Part shown: in pieces, positions 24,101 to 35,918 of the stretch
Layout: every line of letters begins with the position of its first letter
How positions within the stretch are numbered: the first letter of the stretch is position 1
Source of the DNA: Chlorella sorokiniana
Taxonomy: Eukaryota; Chlorophyta; Trebouxiophyceae; Chlorellales; Chlorellaceae
Length of the DNA stretch: 64,000 nt
Assembly (NCBI GenBank): GCA_025917655.1
Contig: CP084616.1
Location: 1,922,001-1,986,000, forward strand
Direction of reading: 5' to 3'
The notes under the pieces: generated by a model
Told to the model about the DNA's origin: nothing
The model's database searches: none
What the model saw: the letters and a program-made list of their open reading frames with translations, nothing else
Program-made: the position numbers and the translations under genes

Positions 24101-25607
24101 GTGCGGGCGGCCCCTGTCCAGCTGCGAGCACCTAGTGAAGACCCCCTTGACCCTGTTTTGTCCGGCTCGTTTCCTTTTCGGCCCTGCAGCAGCTGCAGCT
24201 GGTGCAAGACATGGTGGTGCTGCTGAGGGCGCTGCGTGAGTGCACAGCTGCCACTGCCTGCTGCTCGGCTGCCTCCGGAGTCCACTGCGCTTGCTGCAGG
24301 CGCACGCCGCCGCCGTGTGTGGCGCTTTTCCGCCGCTCTCCACAAGCTGCTGTCCATGCACCGCCGCAGCCCTCCGCCTGTCGAACCAACAGCCAGTTCA
24401 CTCGTTTGAGAGCCAGCCTCGTCGCTTTTCATGGGTGCAGACGAGGCCTTCAGCAAAGCGCAGGCGGAGGCGGCGGCAGCCGCCTCGCCGCCGGGCGATG
24501 CCGGCGAGGCCACCTCGCGGCTCTCCCCCACGCTGTCGCCAACGGCGGCGGCTACTCGGGCGCTTGGACCCTCGTGTGCGGCCAGCCGGCGCGGCCGCTG
24601 GCCTGGAGCGGCGCGGCGGCGGCGCTGCACAAGCTGCGCCAGCAGCAGGGCGGCAGCAGCCTGCTGGCGCGCGTGCGGCAGCACTGGAGCAAGGCGGGGG
24701 CGGGGGAGCAAAGCGAAACGGTTGGGAGCCTGCTGGAAGCTGCGGCGCAGCTGGGGCTGCTACCGGCGCCGCCAGCCGCCGGCAGCGGCGGCAGCGGCGG
24801 CGGGGGGTTGGCAGCGCGGCGGCCCGCGCCCCCTGCTTGCCGAGCAGTTGAAGCGGCGCGCTGTAGCGCTGGCGGCGGCCGAGGCGGGCGAGGGCCTCCT
24901 CGGCGGCGTGGCGCTGCCGGCGACGCCGCCGCAGCAGCTGCGGTGGGCGGCGGCGGAGGAGGAGGATTCAGGCCAGGACGGTGAGGGGTCCCAGGCACAT
25001 GCTCGGGCCTTGGAGCATCCGGGCGCCATCCGCGGCCGCAAGCGAGCGGCGGCGCGCCAGCTGGCAGCCTGGGAACTGGAGCGCGCGGCGGCGCTGGGCC
25101 TGCCGCCGCCGCCGCCGCCGCCGGGGTCGGGCGGCGCGGCTCTGTTTGAGGGCCGCCTGGATGTCCTCACTGGTGGGTCCTGCCCCCTGCTTTCTTTTCT
25201 CGGCGGCTGGGAGGGGGCGCATGAGGTCGCGTGGGGTGTGTGTTTGATTGAAACTGCCTGCGGGGAGCCCAAGCATTTCTGTTGTGCTGCCGTGCGATCC
25301 TGCTGCACACACACGCTGACACGCCCCCACCCCTCAACCACCCACTCACCCACCCACGCCGCCCGCAGGCCGCCCCCTGTCCTGGGAGCACGGCGCGGCG
25401 TTTGCGGCGGCCGATGGCGGCTGCGCCACTGCGGAGCTGCAGCCCGACGCATTCGCCCCCGGCTCCGCCCTCGCCTGGCAGGCCGCCTACGCAGCTGCGG
25501 CGCCTGTGGGGGCAGCGCTGGAAGCGGTTGCGGCTGGAGGAGCTGTGAGCAGGGGCTGTAGGAGCCCTGAGCGCCAGCTAAAGGAGACCTGTACTGCTGC
25601 ACAATAA
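19448..25607 (+). CDS. Probable Mediator complex subunit 16 (MED16/SFR6-like)
   Basis: Tail-module subunit of Mediator, linking transcription factors to RNA polymerase II. Placed exons: 19448-19693, 19986-20416, 20637-21760, 22131-22236, 22467-22721, 22936-23233, 23516-23565, 23882-23950, 24190-24235, then several to about 25607. The N-terminal half has the order of plant MED16 beta-propeller pieces: LGGCVAWDPASGLLAVEL, LLWSPPAARRLLLAVTSSG, ACVNQWYRRAAFQLPV, LLCVAAVTRQGQVLLALGG, LLLADVAPSAGGGLLV, HHQLLLFEVAG, ALCLAFLPGGPAAASRLLVA, LHTWQVQPG. The C-terminal half is helical (RYWAVWAADFSCYLARCLLY, QFHRLLSTLNRSKTPNSSFE). The land-plant C-terminal cysteine motif is not seen. Three introns use GC donors (20417, 22237, 23566). 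Frame is lost near 21461 and 24527. The assignment rests on motif order, not on strong identity. Another WD-type scaffold is possible. Confidence 0.55.
21143..21171 (+). repeat. Coding CAG (polyglutamine) tract
   Basis: About ten consecutive CAG codons between alanine/glycine-rich segments of the MED16-like protein. Such tracts change length easily and probably form a flexible linker between propeller blades. Confidence 0.8.
23436..23510. repeat. CCCA/CCAC simple repeat in intron
   Basis: Repeated CCCA units form most of the pyrimidine-rich part of the intron that ends at 23515. Confidence 0.8.
23569..23660. repeat. Imperfect tandem duplication (56-bp spacing) at an intron start
   Basis: AGTGCTGCCAGTGGGTG followed by TGCCGGCGTGGGTG occurs at 23569 and again at 23625. 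The first copy starts 3 nt inside the GC-AG intron beginning at 23566. Confidence 0.8.
23754..23873. repeat. 60-bp tandem repeat, two copies, in intron
   Basis: ATGTCAGCTTCTCAACACAT plus the next 14 bases recur exactly 60 nt later, with the remaining part diverged. The repeat lies in the MED16-like intron ending at 23881. Confidence 0.85.
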
Positions 25608-26475
25608 ACTGCCCCGCTGCAAGGAAAGACCCCCCCCCCCGCCCGGGAGTGCCCTCCGCTGAGTGGCGGCGCTCGAGCGATAGCCCCGCGCCCCGTGTTG
25701 CTTAAATAGCCGCTGTTGCAACAGCCGCTCCAGTGGGCTTACTGTTGAGTTGTGTGCCGTTTGAAGCTCGCTGTGAAGCCGGCCCTGGTTGTTACATGCC
25801 AAGCGCGCTGCCAGCAGGGCGGCGGCAGGTGGCAGGATTGGGAAGGGCGGGCACAGGAAGGGGCTGGCGCGAGGCGCAAGCAATGAAAGGGGATGGTGGG
25901 TCTGACAGGCGGAGGGGGTCTCATCCGTTGCGCTGGCGGCAAGCGCGGCAGCGTGAGGGGTCATTGGCAGCGGGGCCAAGCTTCGAGTTGGCCGGCAGTA
26001 TGCCTCTGGGCAAGGGGGGGGGCCGACGGCCCCGTCTGGCTTTGGAGAAAAGCAGTGCAGGGGCTGCTAGCGAACATAAGGAAGGGCCAACGGAGCAGGA
26101 AGCAGCAGCAACAGGGAAACATGACAGCTGCCTAGAGGTGTGAAGCGCTGAAGGGGTGCAGTGCGGCAGGGTCTGCCAGCCTTGGCTTGCAAAAAGATGT
26201 GGGATGTAATGAAAGGGGTGTCATGAAAGGGAGGGCAGAGGGGCCCATCAAACCAAGGGCATCTTGCTATCGGGGACAATGCTGGCGGCAGGAAGGGAGG
26301 GGCACTAAAGGGTTGGCAGAGAGGGGCGCCAAGAAATGGGGGGGGGGCACAGGGCCCCAAAATCCCTCAAAAACCGCGGGAAAAGGGAACAGAGGGGTGC
26401 GCGAGCGGCAGCAGGGCGAGCCACTGCGGGCCGGCCATGCTGCGCCGGAGACAGCGGGAGAGGAAGCGCCTCCGC
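25608..26475. other. Convergent 3' flanks, no gene seen
   Basis: Interval between the end of the MED16-like gene (+) and the end of the low-complexity gene (-). It has C and G homopolymers near 25631 and 26340 and a purine-rich plus strand from 25800. No frame with coding character is evident. It is probably two 3' UTRs. Confidence 0.45.
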
Positions 26476-29403
26476 CTAAAAACTGCCGGGGGCGCAAAGG
26501 CGGTGCTGCTGGGCCCCGTGATGACTCCCCCGGGAAGGCTGCGGCGGCGGAGGAGGGTGCTCCCGGCATGTTGAGCAGCGGCACGGAGCAGCCGGGGGCC
26601 AGCGAGCCCCCGCCCCCACCATCGTGTCTGGGAGCGACAGGCCCGACAGCTGCTGCTGCGCCTGCTGCGCCTGCTGCGCCTGCTGCTGCGCTTGCTCCGC
26701 CTCCCGCTGCACCTGCTGCTGCGTCTGCTGCCGCTCGCGCTTGCGCTGCCGGCGCTGCGGCGGCGCTGCCGGGCCCCAGCGGCGACACTGCAGGCGCGGG
26801 CGGCGCCGCTGCGGGAGGCCGTGCCGGCGGCGGCGTGGCGGCGGCGCCGCGGCCGGCTGCCGCGGCCGCCCGGCCAGTTGCTGCTGCTGCTGGTAAAACT
26901 GGGCCACCAGCTGCTGCTGCTGCGCCGTCAGCAGCTGCTGGTACAGGGCAGCAGCGGCGGCGGGGTTGCCTGGCGCAGCGGCGGCCGCCGCCTGCGCCGC
27001 CGCTGCAGGCTGTAGGCCAACCGCTGGAGCGGCGGCGCCAGCCGACGCCCCGCTGGCGGCATTGCCGGCGAGCAAGCCGGGAGGCACCCCAAAGTAGGCA
27101 GCGGCTGCCGCTGCGGCGGCGGGCGGCAGCGCGGGCGCCGTCGCTGCCGTGGCCGAAAACGACTGGATGATTTCAAAGGCCTTGAAGCAGGCAGACATGA
27201 CCGCTTGGGTGTTGCAGGTGTGCTGGCGGCTGCCGGGCAGCTGCCCCTGCATCCCCGCCACCATCGCCATGATCTGCTGCACCTGCAGGGGGACCACAGC
27301 GCAGCGCAGCGGGCACAGCGTGCCGGCGGTCAAAGCGGCAGTCGAGCGTCTGCCAGCTGGGCCGAGCCCAAGAGGCAGCCAGCGCCCGCAGCCAACCACC
27401 CGCTCAAGCCAAGACAGACACACGGATGACCGCTGCCGCTGCACCCAGCCATGGCCATCCAGGCCACGCACCCTGCAGCGACAAAGCCCCACCTGCTTCA
27501 CAAAGTTGTCCCGGGCCTCGGCGTAAAATGAGGAGATGGGAGCGAGCAGCGCGCCGCGCGTTGGCCAGGCCCCTGGCCTGTGCCGCCGCCGCCCGCTCGG
27601 CCGCCGACAGGCGGCCGGGGTCAACCAGTGGCAGCCAGGGGCGCGCAGCAGGCGCCGATGCTGCGGCGGCTGCCGCCGCCGCCGCCGCGCGCGCCGCCGT
27701 CCCCCGGCCGCCGCTGCCGCGCCCCCGGCGGTGTTGCAGCATGCGGCGCGGCCGCGCCGCCCGCGCCGCCCGCCGTCGCCGCGCGCTGCGCCTGCGGCCT
27801 GGGCGGCGGCGGCAGCATGGCGCCGGCGGGGCGCTGCTCCGGCTCCTGCTGCGCGTGCAGCAGCGTCTGCGCGTGCTGCTGCTTGATGCAGGCGGTGTGC
27901 TTGGCGGCAAACACGGCGGCGGCGGCCTGCTGCCGCGCCTCCTGCCGCTGCCTCGTCGCCGCCGCACCCGAGTGGTACCCGCTGTCGGCCTGGCTGCTGT
28001 TGTCGCCGCTGCTGCGGCCGTTGCCGCCGGAGGAGGCGCGGCTGCCGCCGCGGACGGGCGGCACCGTGCCGCCCAGCGCCGCCGCCGCCAGCTGCTCCAG
28101 GTTGGACCCCTCGCCTGAGCCGGAGCCGCCGCGGCCGCCGCTGCCGTCGCCGCCGCTGTTCTCTTGCAGGCCGGCGGCGGCGTCGTCGCCGTCGTCGCCC
28201 GCCTGCTGCGCCTGCTGCGCCTGCTGCGCCTGCTGAGCAGCGCCGCCCGCCCCTCCGGCGGCGGGCGAGGCGAGGGAGGCGTGGCGGGGGCGCTGCGCCG
28301 CGGCGCCGATTGCCGCCGCAGCCCTGTGCCAGGCTGCCGCTGCTGGCGCTCCTCATGGTGGCTGTGAAAGGAGGGGGGGGCAAGAGAGGCGCGGTTGGGG
28401 TTCATGCTTGTGGAATTTTGTGGAATGGGTGTGCGACGTGCCGAGGAACGCAGAAGCAGCCGTGAAAGCCGAGCCGGCGATGGGCGGCTAGCTAAGCCTG
28501 AAGCTTGGCTGCTCAGCCATCAGAGCGAGGGGCGGCAGCGGAAAAGAAACCGCCGGGGCTGCGGTTGACGGAGCACAGGGCGGACGCTCTGACGCCTCGC
28601 TCTGGCCTGCAAGCAGCAAGCCGGAAAAACACAGCCGAGCAGGCAACGGCTGGACGCCTCACCGTTGCTGGGGCTGGGGCTGCGGTCCCGCTTCAAAGTG
28701 CCCAGCCGGCTGCTGGGCTGGCCGCCGCCGTCGGCGGCGCCCGCTGCCGGCTCGCCGCCGCCGCCGCCGCGGGCAGGGTGGTGGCCTGCTTGCGTCGCCG
28801 GCGCCTGCTCTGAGCGGTTGATTTGCGCGAGAGCAGAGGGACCAGAGCCGGGTGCGGAAGGATCTAGGGCTGCGTGGTGCCAGCCGCTGGCGGCGACGCC
28901 GCCGCCCAGCGCCCCCCCGGCACAGGCTGCTCCTGAGTGCCGCCGCTGCCGTCGCAACCCGGGAGCCGGCTTGGGGGCGCGGGGGCGGGGCCCCGGCTGC
29001 GTGCCGCTGCCGGGGGAGTTGCTTGGGAGGGAGCGGCCGCCGCCCAGCTCCCGCTGCAGCTGCTGTGCGGCGGAGGTGCCGCAGTCCAGCCCCGGCTGCG
29101 GCACCAGCAGCAGCGGGCTGCTGGAGCGGTTGGGGTCCTCCTCCCCCGCCTCCGAGCCGCTGCCGCTCGGCGACGGCGGGCTCGCGCCGCCGTCGCCACC
29201 GCCGTGCCGCCCGCGCCACCGCCGCCGCTTCTGGGATCCTCCCCCGACCTGCCCCCCATCTGTTTCGGAGAGCAGGCGCTTGCGGGCCGTCTGCTGCTGC
29301 TCTTCTAGGGTGGGGCCTGCCGGGCGACGACAGCGCCGCCGCCCCGCGTCAACGCGCCGCCTCCTTCCGTTGCGGCGCCGCCCTCAGGCGCATTGGCCTG
29401 CAT
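26476..29403 (-). CDS. Glutamine/alanine-rich nuclear-type protein, family not recognised
   Basis: The start is taken as ATG 29403-29401 (MQANAPEGGAATEGGGALT). The first part has KRLLSETDGGQVGGGSQKRR, a lysine/arginine-rich segment that could be a nuclear signal, then Ser/Gly/Pro-rich sequence (PPSPSGSGSEAGEEDPNRSS, DRSPSPSNG). The second part, from about 28360, is Q/G/S-rich (SSGDNSSQADSGYHSG, FAAKHTACIKQQHAQTLLHA). A more ordered middle reads WLPLVDPGRLSAAERAAAAQ, ISSFYAEARDNFVKQV, then QQIMAMVAGMQGQLPG and AVMSACFKAFEIIQSF, split by an intron at about 27500-27280. The C-terminus is alanine-rich followed by poly-Q and QA repeats near 26650-26950. It resembles transcriptional co-regulators in composition only. 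Several frame changes at G/C runs make the exact protein uncertain; the stop at 26476 is one of two possible ends. Confidence 0.45.
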
Positions 29404-30828
29404 ACGCTGTGCGGCTGGTGAGCCGCTATTTTGGCCGTCCTATGGACCCCGCTCTCGCGCAGTGCCGTGAGAAACGATGGGGGACTGGGGCCTGCAGCAG
29501 GTTTGGTGAAGGGGAGGAGAGCCGGCAGGCTACGGGTCGATAAGTGTGCTCAGGCGACACAGAAGTCGCCGGCGCACAAGCGAAGCCAGTTCACAAAACA
29601 AAGCGGGTGCGGGTCGGTCGCGGCACCTATTTGGCGTCTTGGAGACTTGCAAGGAAGTCACAATCGTTTCAGAAATGTTTGAGCTCAAAGCGAGGAGCTG
29701 GGTAAGGTCGGCGATGCTCATGTCCTGACGGCCGCAAGTCAGAGCAGCAGATTTGCGCGCTTTTTGGTTCGATGCGGCGGCATTCCCCACACGCCAGTGG
29801 CCGTTTTTGTCGCTGCCTGAGCGCGCAATAAGCCTGCGTGACAGGTTCTTTCGCTTGTAGGGCCCTGCTGACTGCACAGGGCGCCCCCGCCTTGCTGGCA
29901 GATGGCTGCCGCTGCGGCGTGGTGCCTGCCTTCACGATGCACCGAATGCTCACTACAAGCGTCAGCTTCAGAGATACAAACTTTTCCTGGGCCTCAATGG
30001 TGTGTGTTGTCCTGCTCGAAGCAGGGTCACGGTGCTGCTGCCGCAGCTACACGTGTTCCCGACACGTGATGCTAGCTGCTTGCTCATCAGACGGCAGCCT
30101 TCTTCTTGTTGAAATGTGCTGCCCATCAGTGGAAACTGGCTGAAGTTCACACTACTGGGAACCGTCGCTCCTTGTACACTGGGCGATTCTGCCTCCCCCT
30201 GAGCCCGGCGGGAGGCTGCGACTTCGACCCTGCCGCCGCCACCAGCAGCGTTAGCCATGTCAGGCACACAAGTAGCCTCAAATCCAAGTGAAGCTGCACG
30301 TAATGCATGCATGCCTCTCGGATGATGCACCGCGCTTTGATGGAGAAGCTGGGGTGGGTGGTGGTGGTGTGTGTGTGTGTGGTTGGGGGCCGGGCGGGCG
30401 GCGGCGACGGCGGTGGCGAGGCCGCAGACCACCCCTCCGGCATGCCTTCTTCCGCCGCTGTTGCGCTTCCTTGTGCTCTCCCGTGTCTCAATCCAGGGAG
30501 TGCCGCAGAGAGTATATGATGGTACATGACGCGAGAGGTGGTGCGATGCAGAAGGTGCCAGCACGGCACTGACTTGCCAGCACTCTCACAAGCGACGCAA
30601 AACGAATGTGTCTCAACTCCCAAGTGTTGCACTCGATCCTTATCTCTTTACGAGCCACAATAGCCGGCAAAATCGCCCGCAAACCGTGAAAGGTGGATGG
30701 CTGGGCAGCGCACAGGCCGGTTCGGCTCCAAATTGCACTGGAATTGATCATGAATGTCGATTTGTGTGCTCTTGAGTCCATCTTCCAATCGCTGTGCGGT
30801 ACGCAGGGCGGCGCAACCAGAGTCCAAG
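29404..30828. other. Lower-GC interval with possible minus-strand exons
   Basis: About 1.4 kb, visibly less GC-rich than its neighbours. Minus-strand frames hold short plausible peptides (DMSIADLTQLLALSSNISET near 29700, SFSIKARCIIREACMHYVQL near 30330, LRHIRFASLVRVLASQCRAG near 30600). No splice pairs or family motifs tie them together. It also has a GT-rich run at 30358-30382. It may be a small unrecognised gene or the 5' flanks of the divergent genes on either side. Confidence 0.25.
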
Positions 30829-31961
30829 ATGGTGAACCCCTCGCACATTGTGGCCTTCACTCTGGCTCTGACGCTTGGCGGAGCATTCGTCGCCGTCGGC
30901 GGCCTGGCATCGCTTCAAGCGGTGAGTCGCGGCGCGCAAGGGGGTTGTAGACAGGGGTAGCGCCAGCGCTTGCGCCTGCGCCTGAACGTGCAGGGGGATG
31001 GAGGTGTGCTGGCATTACATGTTGCCGGCCTTTCACTGCCCATTGCAGGCCACCCCCGGAGGTCGACTCTCAGTTCAAGCCCTACCGATTCGCCTGGTTT
31101 GTGGGCGTGCTCGGTGAGACCGCCGCCGCCGCACCACGGCGGGTGCCGCCGCCACATTTGGCCGCTCCTGTGCAGCCGCCCCGCTCCGGCTCCGCGCACA
31201 GCTCGCAGCCAGCACCAGCTTAGCTGGGCATAGTTTTCGACTCCCCACTGCAGAGCTGGTCACCATTGCGTACGGCTTCATCGCACTCAAGCTCGACTTC
31301 CGGGCCCTTGCCTCCTCGGTGCTCGCCCTCTTTGCCGTCGCCACCGCCCTCATCATCCCGCTGATCAACGAGTGAGCTGCCCGCCTCCTTTATCGCCGTG
31401 CTCAATTTCGGTCACTGCATTTCGACTGTCACCGGACTGCACGGTGGCGGTCAGGTGGCGGTGGCCGTCCAGGCCGCCAACGGGGTGCCCGTCGCTGGCG
31501 GCGGCTACCCGACCCCTCTCTCTTGCCCAACCGCGCGGGATGACCCTGCCCCCTGCCCCATACCTCCAGAGTCATCTACAAGACCGCCGAGCTGCCCGGC
31601 TCCAACGGCGACCCCCTCAAGGGCAACGTCACCGTGGCGGGCCTCATCATCAGTGAGCGGCGGCGCCGCTCCACCTGCCGCCGCGGCCGCAGGGAACGAT
31701 CCCACAGGCCGGGTCGTCAGCCCTGCCAGCTGCAGCCGCCAGTGCTCCTGCATGGCCCCGCACTGCACCTGCGCTGCATCTTCCACGGGCTGCCGCCGCC
31801 TTGCTGCGTAACTGAACGAACCGACCCCCTCTTCACTCCTGATCCCCGCAGCCACGACCCTGAACTTCTTCGTCATCTTTGCGATTGCCTTCCACAGCCA
31901 CGCAGCCCGCCGCGCACGCAGCCCGGCCAGCAGCATCGACAGCCTGGCTGGCAAGGTCTGA
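30829..31961 (+). CDS. Small four-helix membrane protein, function unknown
   Basis: Exons 30829-30921, 31049-31113, 31254-31371, 31570-31652 and 31852-31961 encode about 155 residues. Four hydrophobic helices stand out: VAFTLALTLGGAFVAVGGLA, YRFAWFVGVLELVTIAYGFI, ALASSVLALFAVATALIIPL and LIITTLNFFVIFAIAF. A polar loop between helices 3 and 4 reads VIYKTAELPGSNGDPLKGN, and the tail is basic (HAARRARSPASS). The layout recalls CASP/MARVEL-like or other tetraspan plasma-membrane proteins, but no diagnostic motif is visible. Joining exon 1 to exon 2 is out of frame by one base at a CCCCC run (31053-31057); one C too many would explain it (GCC ACC CCG GAG), opposite in sign to the other frame breaks here. 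Other junctions are clean GT-AG. Confidence 0.6.
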
Positions 31962-32230
31962 GCGACGGGCGGCGGCGCCGGCATGCGGGGACGTCAAGTC
32001 AACTGGTGCCTCACCGGCACGAACGCTTGCGTGCCTGGATAGAAACATTCGACCTGCACAAAAACAGACCAGGCCAGCCAGCCAGCCAGCCAGCTGGCCA
32101 CAGGAATCACCGACCCATGGCAATGACTGACTTGCTGCAGCGCTTGCTCTGTGTCGGGACACTTGCTGAAACTGAGCCGTGGAGGCTGGCGTGAGTTATT
32201 TATTCTGTATCAAAATACCTTCATATCGTG

Positions 32231-32235
32231 TGTAA
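32231..32235 (+). terminator. TGTAA polyadenylation motif
   Basis: Algal-type signal 270 nt past the stop of the four-helix protein and 225 nt before the next start codon, which is the right place to end the upstream transcript. Confidence 0.5.
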
Positions 32236-32459
32236 CATTAAGTTTCGTGTCAAGCCCGCAAGGCAGTGCCTGTGGGTGTGCAGTCTCGTTGCCTTGCTTT
32301 GGCTCGTTGCCGCCAAGGCTGCGCTGGCGCCACCACGGCTCCTCTGCACATCAGCGGAGCCTCCTGCTTGTGGCGGTGTCTTAGTCTGTCCTTCCGCGAT
32401 TGATTGCAAGGCTTGCCGAGCTGCAGAAGAGCTGAAGTTGCCGGCTGAGAAGCAGCAGC

Positions 32460-35041
32460 ATGGGGTTGTTCGACCAGCTGCCCGCGCCCAAGCGGCCCGC
32501 TGAGTTTGAAGCAGAAGACTCGTCGCACGGCAAAGCACCGCGATTGGGGGCCGCGCCAGGTGCGGACAGACTCCTTGCCCTGCAAGCTCGCGTTTCCCGG
32601 GCTCTGCATGCTAAGAATGTCCAGAGCAGTGGTCGAGACGAGTGTCAGAGGCCGCGGGGATGCGACACTGACACTGCTGGGGCCAGCCCAGTGCCAGCAC
32701 ATGAGCCTCTTCTGCCGCCCTCTCCCGCTGCTTCTGCAGCCTCTGCAGCTGCGCACCTGGCTGAGCCCAGCGCTGCCGATTTAGAAGACCTGGACGAGAG
32801 CGGTCCACCTTTGGAGGCAGCTACAGTGCAAGCAGCAGGTGCCGAGCCCGCGGCGGCCGACGACCTGCCGCCTCCGCCGCCGCCTCCGCCGCCGCCGCCC
32901 GAGGCGCCAGGGAGCGGGGGCGCCGGCGACGACCAGGTTTCAGCCGCGCTGCGCAAGATTGCAGCGCACATAGGGCAGCCCAAGAAGTTTGGCAAGGCGT
33001 CGGCGCTGCTTCGGGAGCTGCTGGCTCAGGTGTGGTGTGTGGGGGGGGGGGGGGGGGGGAGGACTTGCTGAGGGTGGAAAGGTTGGGCACGCTCCCCACC
33101 TTTCCCAGGTGAAGAGGGGGAGCACAGGGAGCCAGCATTTCAGCCTTAGCAGGTCACACGTCGCACTTTGTTCAGCAGGCAGGCTGCCAGCGCGCTGTTT
33201 GCCGAGTCTGCAGCTCTGCATGCTGTCCAGTTTTGCAGCCACCGCGCCTCCTCCCTATCCACCATTCATGCATCCACCTGCCCCTCTCTCCGCCCCCGTT
33301 TCCTCCCAAGGGTGCCATCACCGCTAAGCACGGGCCACTGCTCTTCTCGGCCCTCAAGGCGTCCATGGCGGACCCCTCAGCGGCGGCGGAGCCGCTGGCA
33401 GCCCGGGAGTACTTGAAGCTCTTCACGGCGGCCAGCAAGGCGGCGCAGGTGCGGCAAGGAAGCAGGGCGGCTCCTGGCAAGCAGCTGGATGTGCGGGCCT
33501 GTCGAGGGCGCTGCTTCGCCCCGCGACCCCTTTTGCAACTGGCTTCAGAGCCCTGCCTGCCCCTGCTCTCCCCCTCTTTCCTTCCCCCGAACCCCATCTG
33601 CATCTGCACAGTGACGTGCCCTGTTTTCATTTACACCCCCCCACCCCCCACCCCCCGCCCCCCCATCCCCCCACCCCCCCCCACCCACACCCCACCCACA
33701 CCCACCTCCCCCTTCGACCCCTGTTGCAGGTGTTCAGCGTGCGGGAGAAGAACCAGCTGGATGTGTACGGCGTGTGGGCGGTGCTGCGCAACCAGTTGAA
33801 CACCGACGACTCCTTCCAGTTCAACAAGGTGATCCTGCTGTGGATGGCTCAGGGTCAGGCTGCCTCCCCCTCCTACTCACAAACTCGTCCTGAAGTCCGG
33901 GCAAGGCCAGGACGCGCCTGGGGTCGGAGGAGCAAGCGCAGCCGCCCTCGCTTCCTCGGGCGCCGCTCCTCCGCCCCATTCACCGTGCCTTTTTGCGGGT
34001 CCATGTATAACATCCCCTGCCTGTGCCGGTTTTCTTGCTATCATGGCCCCCTGCTGCCTTTGCAGGTGGTTGCCCGGTTGAAAGATATGGCTGCCCAGCT
34101 GCCTGAAGCAACCGAAGACGACGAGACAGTGGCGGGCCGGCTGGCGACGGCCGCTGCCAACCCCGACCCCGTCCTAGCAGCCGTTGACGACCGCGCCGCA
34201 GAGGCAGCGGCGGCAGCGGTGGTGGCGGCAAGCGGCGGCGCTGCTGCAGGCCCCCAGCAAGCTTCGGGTATGCCGATGCATGCATGCGAAAGGGAGGGCA
34301 GGGGCAGAGTGCTGCGGCTTTGAGATAGCAGCCACCGTTCCTTTGCCGAGGAGACTGTTGGGCTCCTTGTTGGGCTCTCCTTGAAAGGCTCCACATTGCC
34401 ATGGCCTTGCCTCCTTGACTGCAGCGCCGTCGCCGGCAGCGGACGCTGAAGCCGACCCGTTTGGCCTGGATGCGCTGCTTGAGCAGCAAGAGGCGGCGGA
34501 GGCAGCAAAGCAAGCAGCAGCGGCCAAGCACCCCAAGTCGCTGACCTGGAGCGGCGTTGAGGTGGCGTGCCAGCGGCGGGCGGCGCTACTGGATTGCCTA
34601 GAGACCGCCAAGGCGTGCTACAGGTGGGCGGGTGGGATCATCATGCTTCCTTCTGCCCTTCCTGTTGTGTTGTTTCCATCAACTATTGTTGTCATTTTAT
34701 GGAGTGTAGCCGTGTTCTGGTGGGGACGGATGAGTGTGGTGGTGCGGGTGCACGGGTGTCATGTGTGGCTGCTGGCGCCATGTGTGCCTGCTGATTTTGC
34801 CAAGGCCGGCCTCGCGAATCCCAGAGGGACAGGCATGCCCTCGTGCAAGCCTCATCTCCGCCGCCGCTGCCCTGCGAGGGATACACGGCGCAATCACGCT
34901 GCTTCCCCCTGCGCCGCTGCCCAGCAAGCAGCCAGTGTGGCGGTTGCTGCGGAGGGCACGCACCCGCCTGGCCCCCTTCCCCCAACCCCACACCCACCCC
35001 CACACCCACCCACCCACCCACACACACACACACACACCCAA

Positions 35042-35079
<38 letters not shown>

Positions 35080-35816
35080 CACCCCCAAACCCCTCTGCCG
35101 CCGCCAGGCTTGCCACTGTTGCCTTCTCATTACGCTGGGTGCTGTGCCGGTGCTGCAGGCACGCCTGGGCCCGCACCTCCATTGACCTTCTGATCGAGCA
35201 CTGCCACAGCCACCGCCACCGGTGGGCGCCACCTGCAGCAGCACTGTGCGCGCAGTGTCCCCTGAACTTCTCTCCGTACTGCTGCATGCTGTGCTGGGGA
35301 TCCTGCTGGTCGGTGTGGGCCGCGGCTGTGGGTCAGCTGCCATGCTGTGGGCCTGGCTGCAATTTGACGCCAGTGCCTGTGCCTTGGCCCCCATGCTGTG
35401 GGCCTGGCTGCAGTTTGACGCCAGTGCCTGTGCCTTGGCCCCCATGCCTGCTTGCCTGCGCTTGTTGCGATTTCTTCACTTCCCCCATTGGCCCCCTTCC
35501 CAGGTTCCTGACGGCACAGCAGCAGCGTCTGGACAGCCTGATGGCGTTTGTGCGGGACCAGCGCCGCGTGCGGAGGCTGGTGCGTGTCGCTGCGGCTGCC
35601 TGCGCGCCCCTGTGCAGTGCCTGCTCACCTTCCGGCGCTGCGGCCCTTTACATCCATGGTGCCCCCTGCCTCACACAGGGCCCCTCTGCAAAGGAGCTCA
35701 GCAGGGACACGACATCCTTTGAGCGGGCGAGGGCGGAGTGGAGCCGTGCCGACGTAAGCTGTCGCGGCAAGGTGGGCGGCGGCGGCGACCGCGGCGCAGA
35801 GCAGTGGTTGGGCTGA
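32460..35816 (+). CDS. Conserved 494-residue protein of unknown function, proline-rich linker
   Basis: Eight exons (32460-33029, 33311-33448, 33730-33828, 34066-34267, 34425-34623, 35159-35221, 35504-35579, 35679-35816), all GT-AG, give one uninterrupted 494-residue frame. The first about 140 residues are acidic and disordered and end in eleven prolines. Then comes a helical region (SAALRKIAAHIGQPKKFGKA, HGPLLFSALKASMADPSAAA, REYLKLFTAASKAAQVFSVR, NQLDVYGVWAVLRNQLNTDD, VVARLKDMAAQLPEATEDDE), an alanine-rich spacer, SLTWSGVEVACQRRAALLDC, WARTSIDLLIEHCHSHRHRF and QQQRLDSLMAFVRDQRRVRR. The composition suggests a nuclear or nucleolar scaffold. I do not recognise the family, and no catalytic motif is visible. 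The last exon (SAKELSRDTTSFERARAEWS onward) has a diverged copy at 40735-40863. Confidence 0.75.
33637..33718. repeat. Poly-C / CCCA intronic tract
   Basis: Nearly pure C with scattered A forms the polypyrimidine part of the intron before exon 33730. Confidence 0.85.
34978..35080. repeat. CA microsatellite
   Basis: Long CCCA and (CA)n array in the intron between exons ending at 34623 and starting at 35159. Confidence 0.9.
35341..35442. repeat. 51-bp tandem duplication in intron
   Basis: CATGCTGTGGGCCTGGCTGC and the following 31 bases occur twice head to tail, differing at one position (AATTTGACG versus CAGTTTGACG). It lies in the intron before exon 35504. Confidence 0.9.
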
Positions 35817-35918
35817 AGACAAATTGCGGGAGAGCTGGCGGGGCCCGACTTTCTGGCATGATTGGTTGCACTATTGATAAAACCACATGATGCAACTTTG
35901 ATCAACTTTCACACATAA

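Noticed and set aside
34978-35080. CA array as a telomere or centromere repeat
   Set aside because: It is a simple dinucleotide microsatellite inside an intron, not the TTTAGGG-type algal telomere unit.
35625-35822. Minus-strand open frame opposite the last exon of the 494-residue protein
   Set aside because: It is also kept in the copy at 40735-40863, but the plus-strand exon has proper splice sites, phase and stop. The minus frame is a shadow of it.
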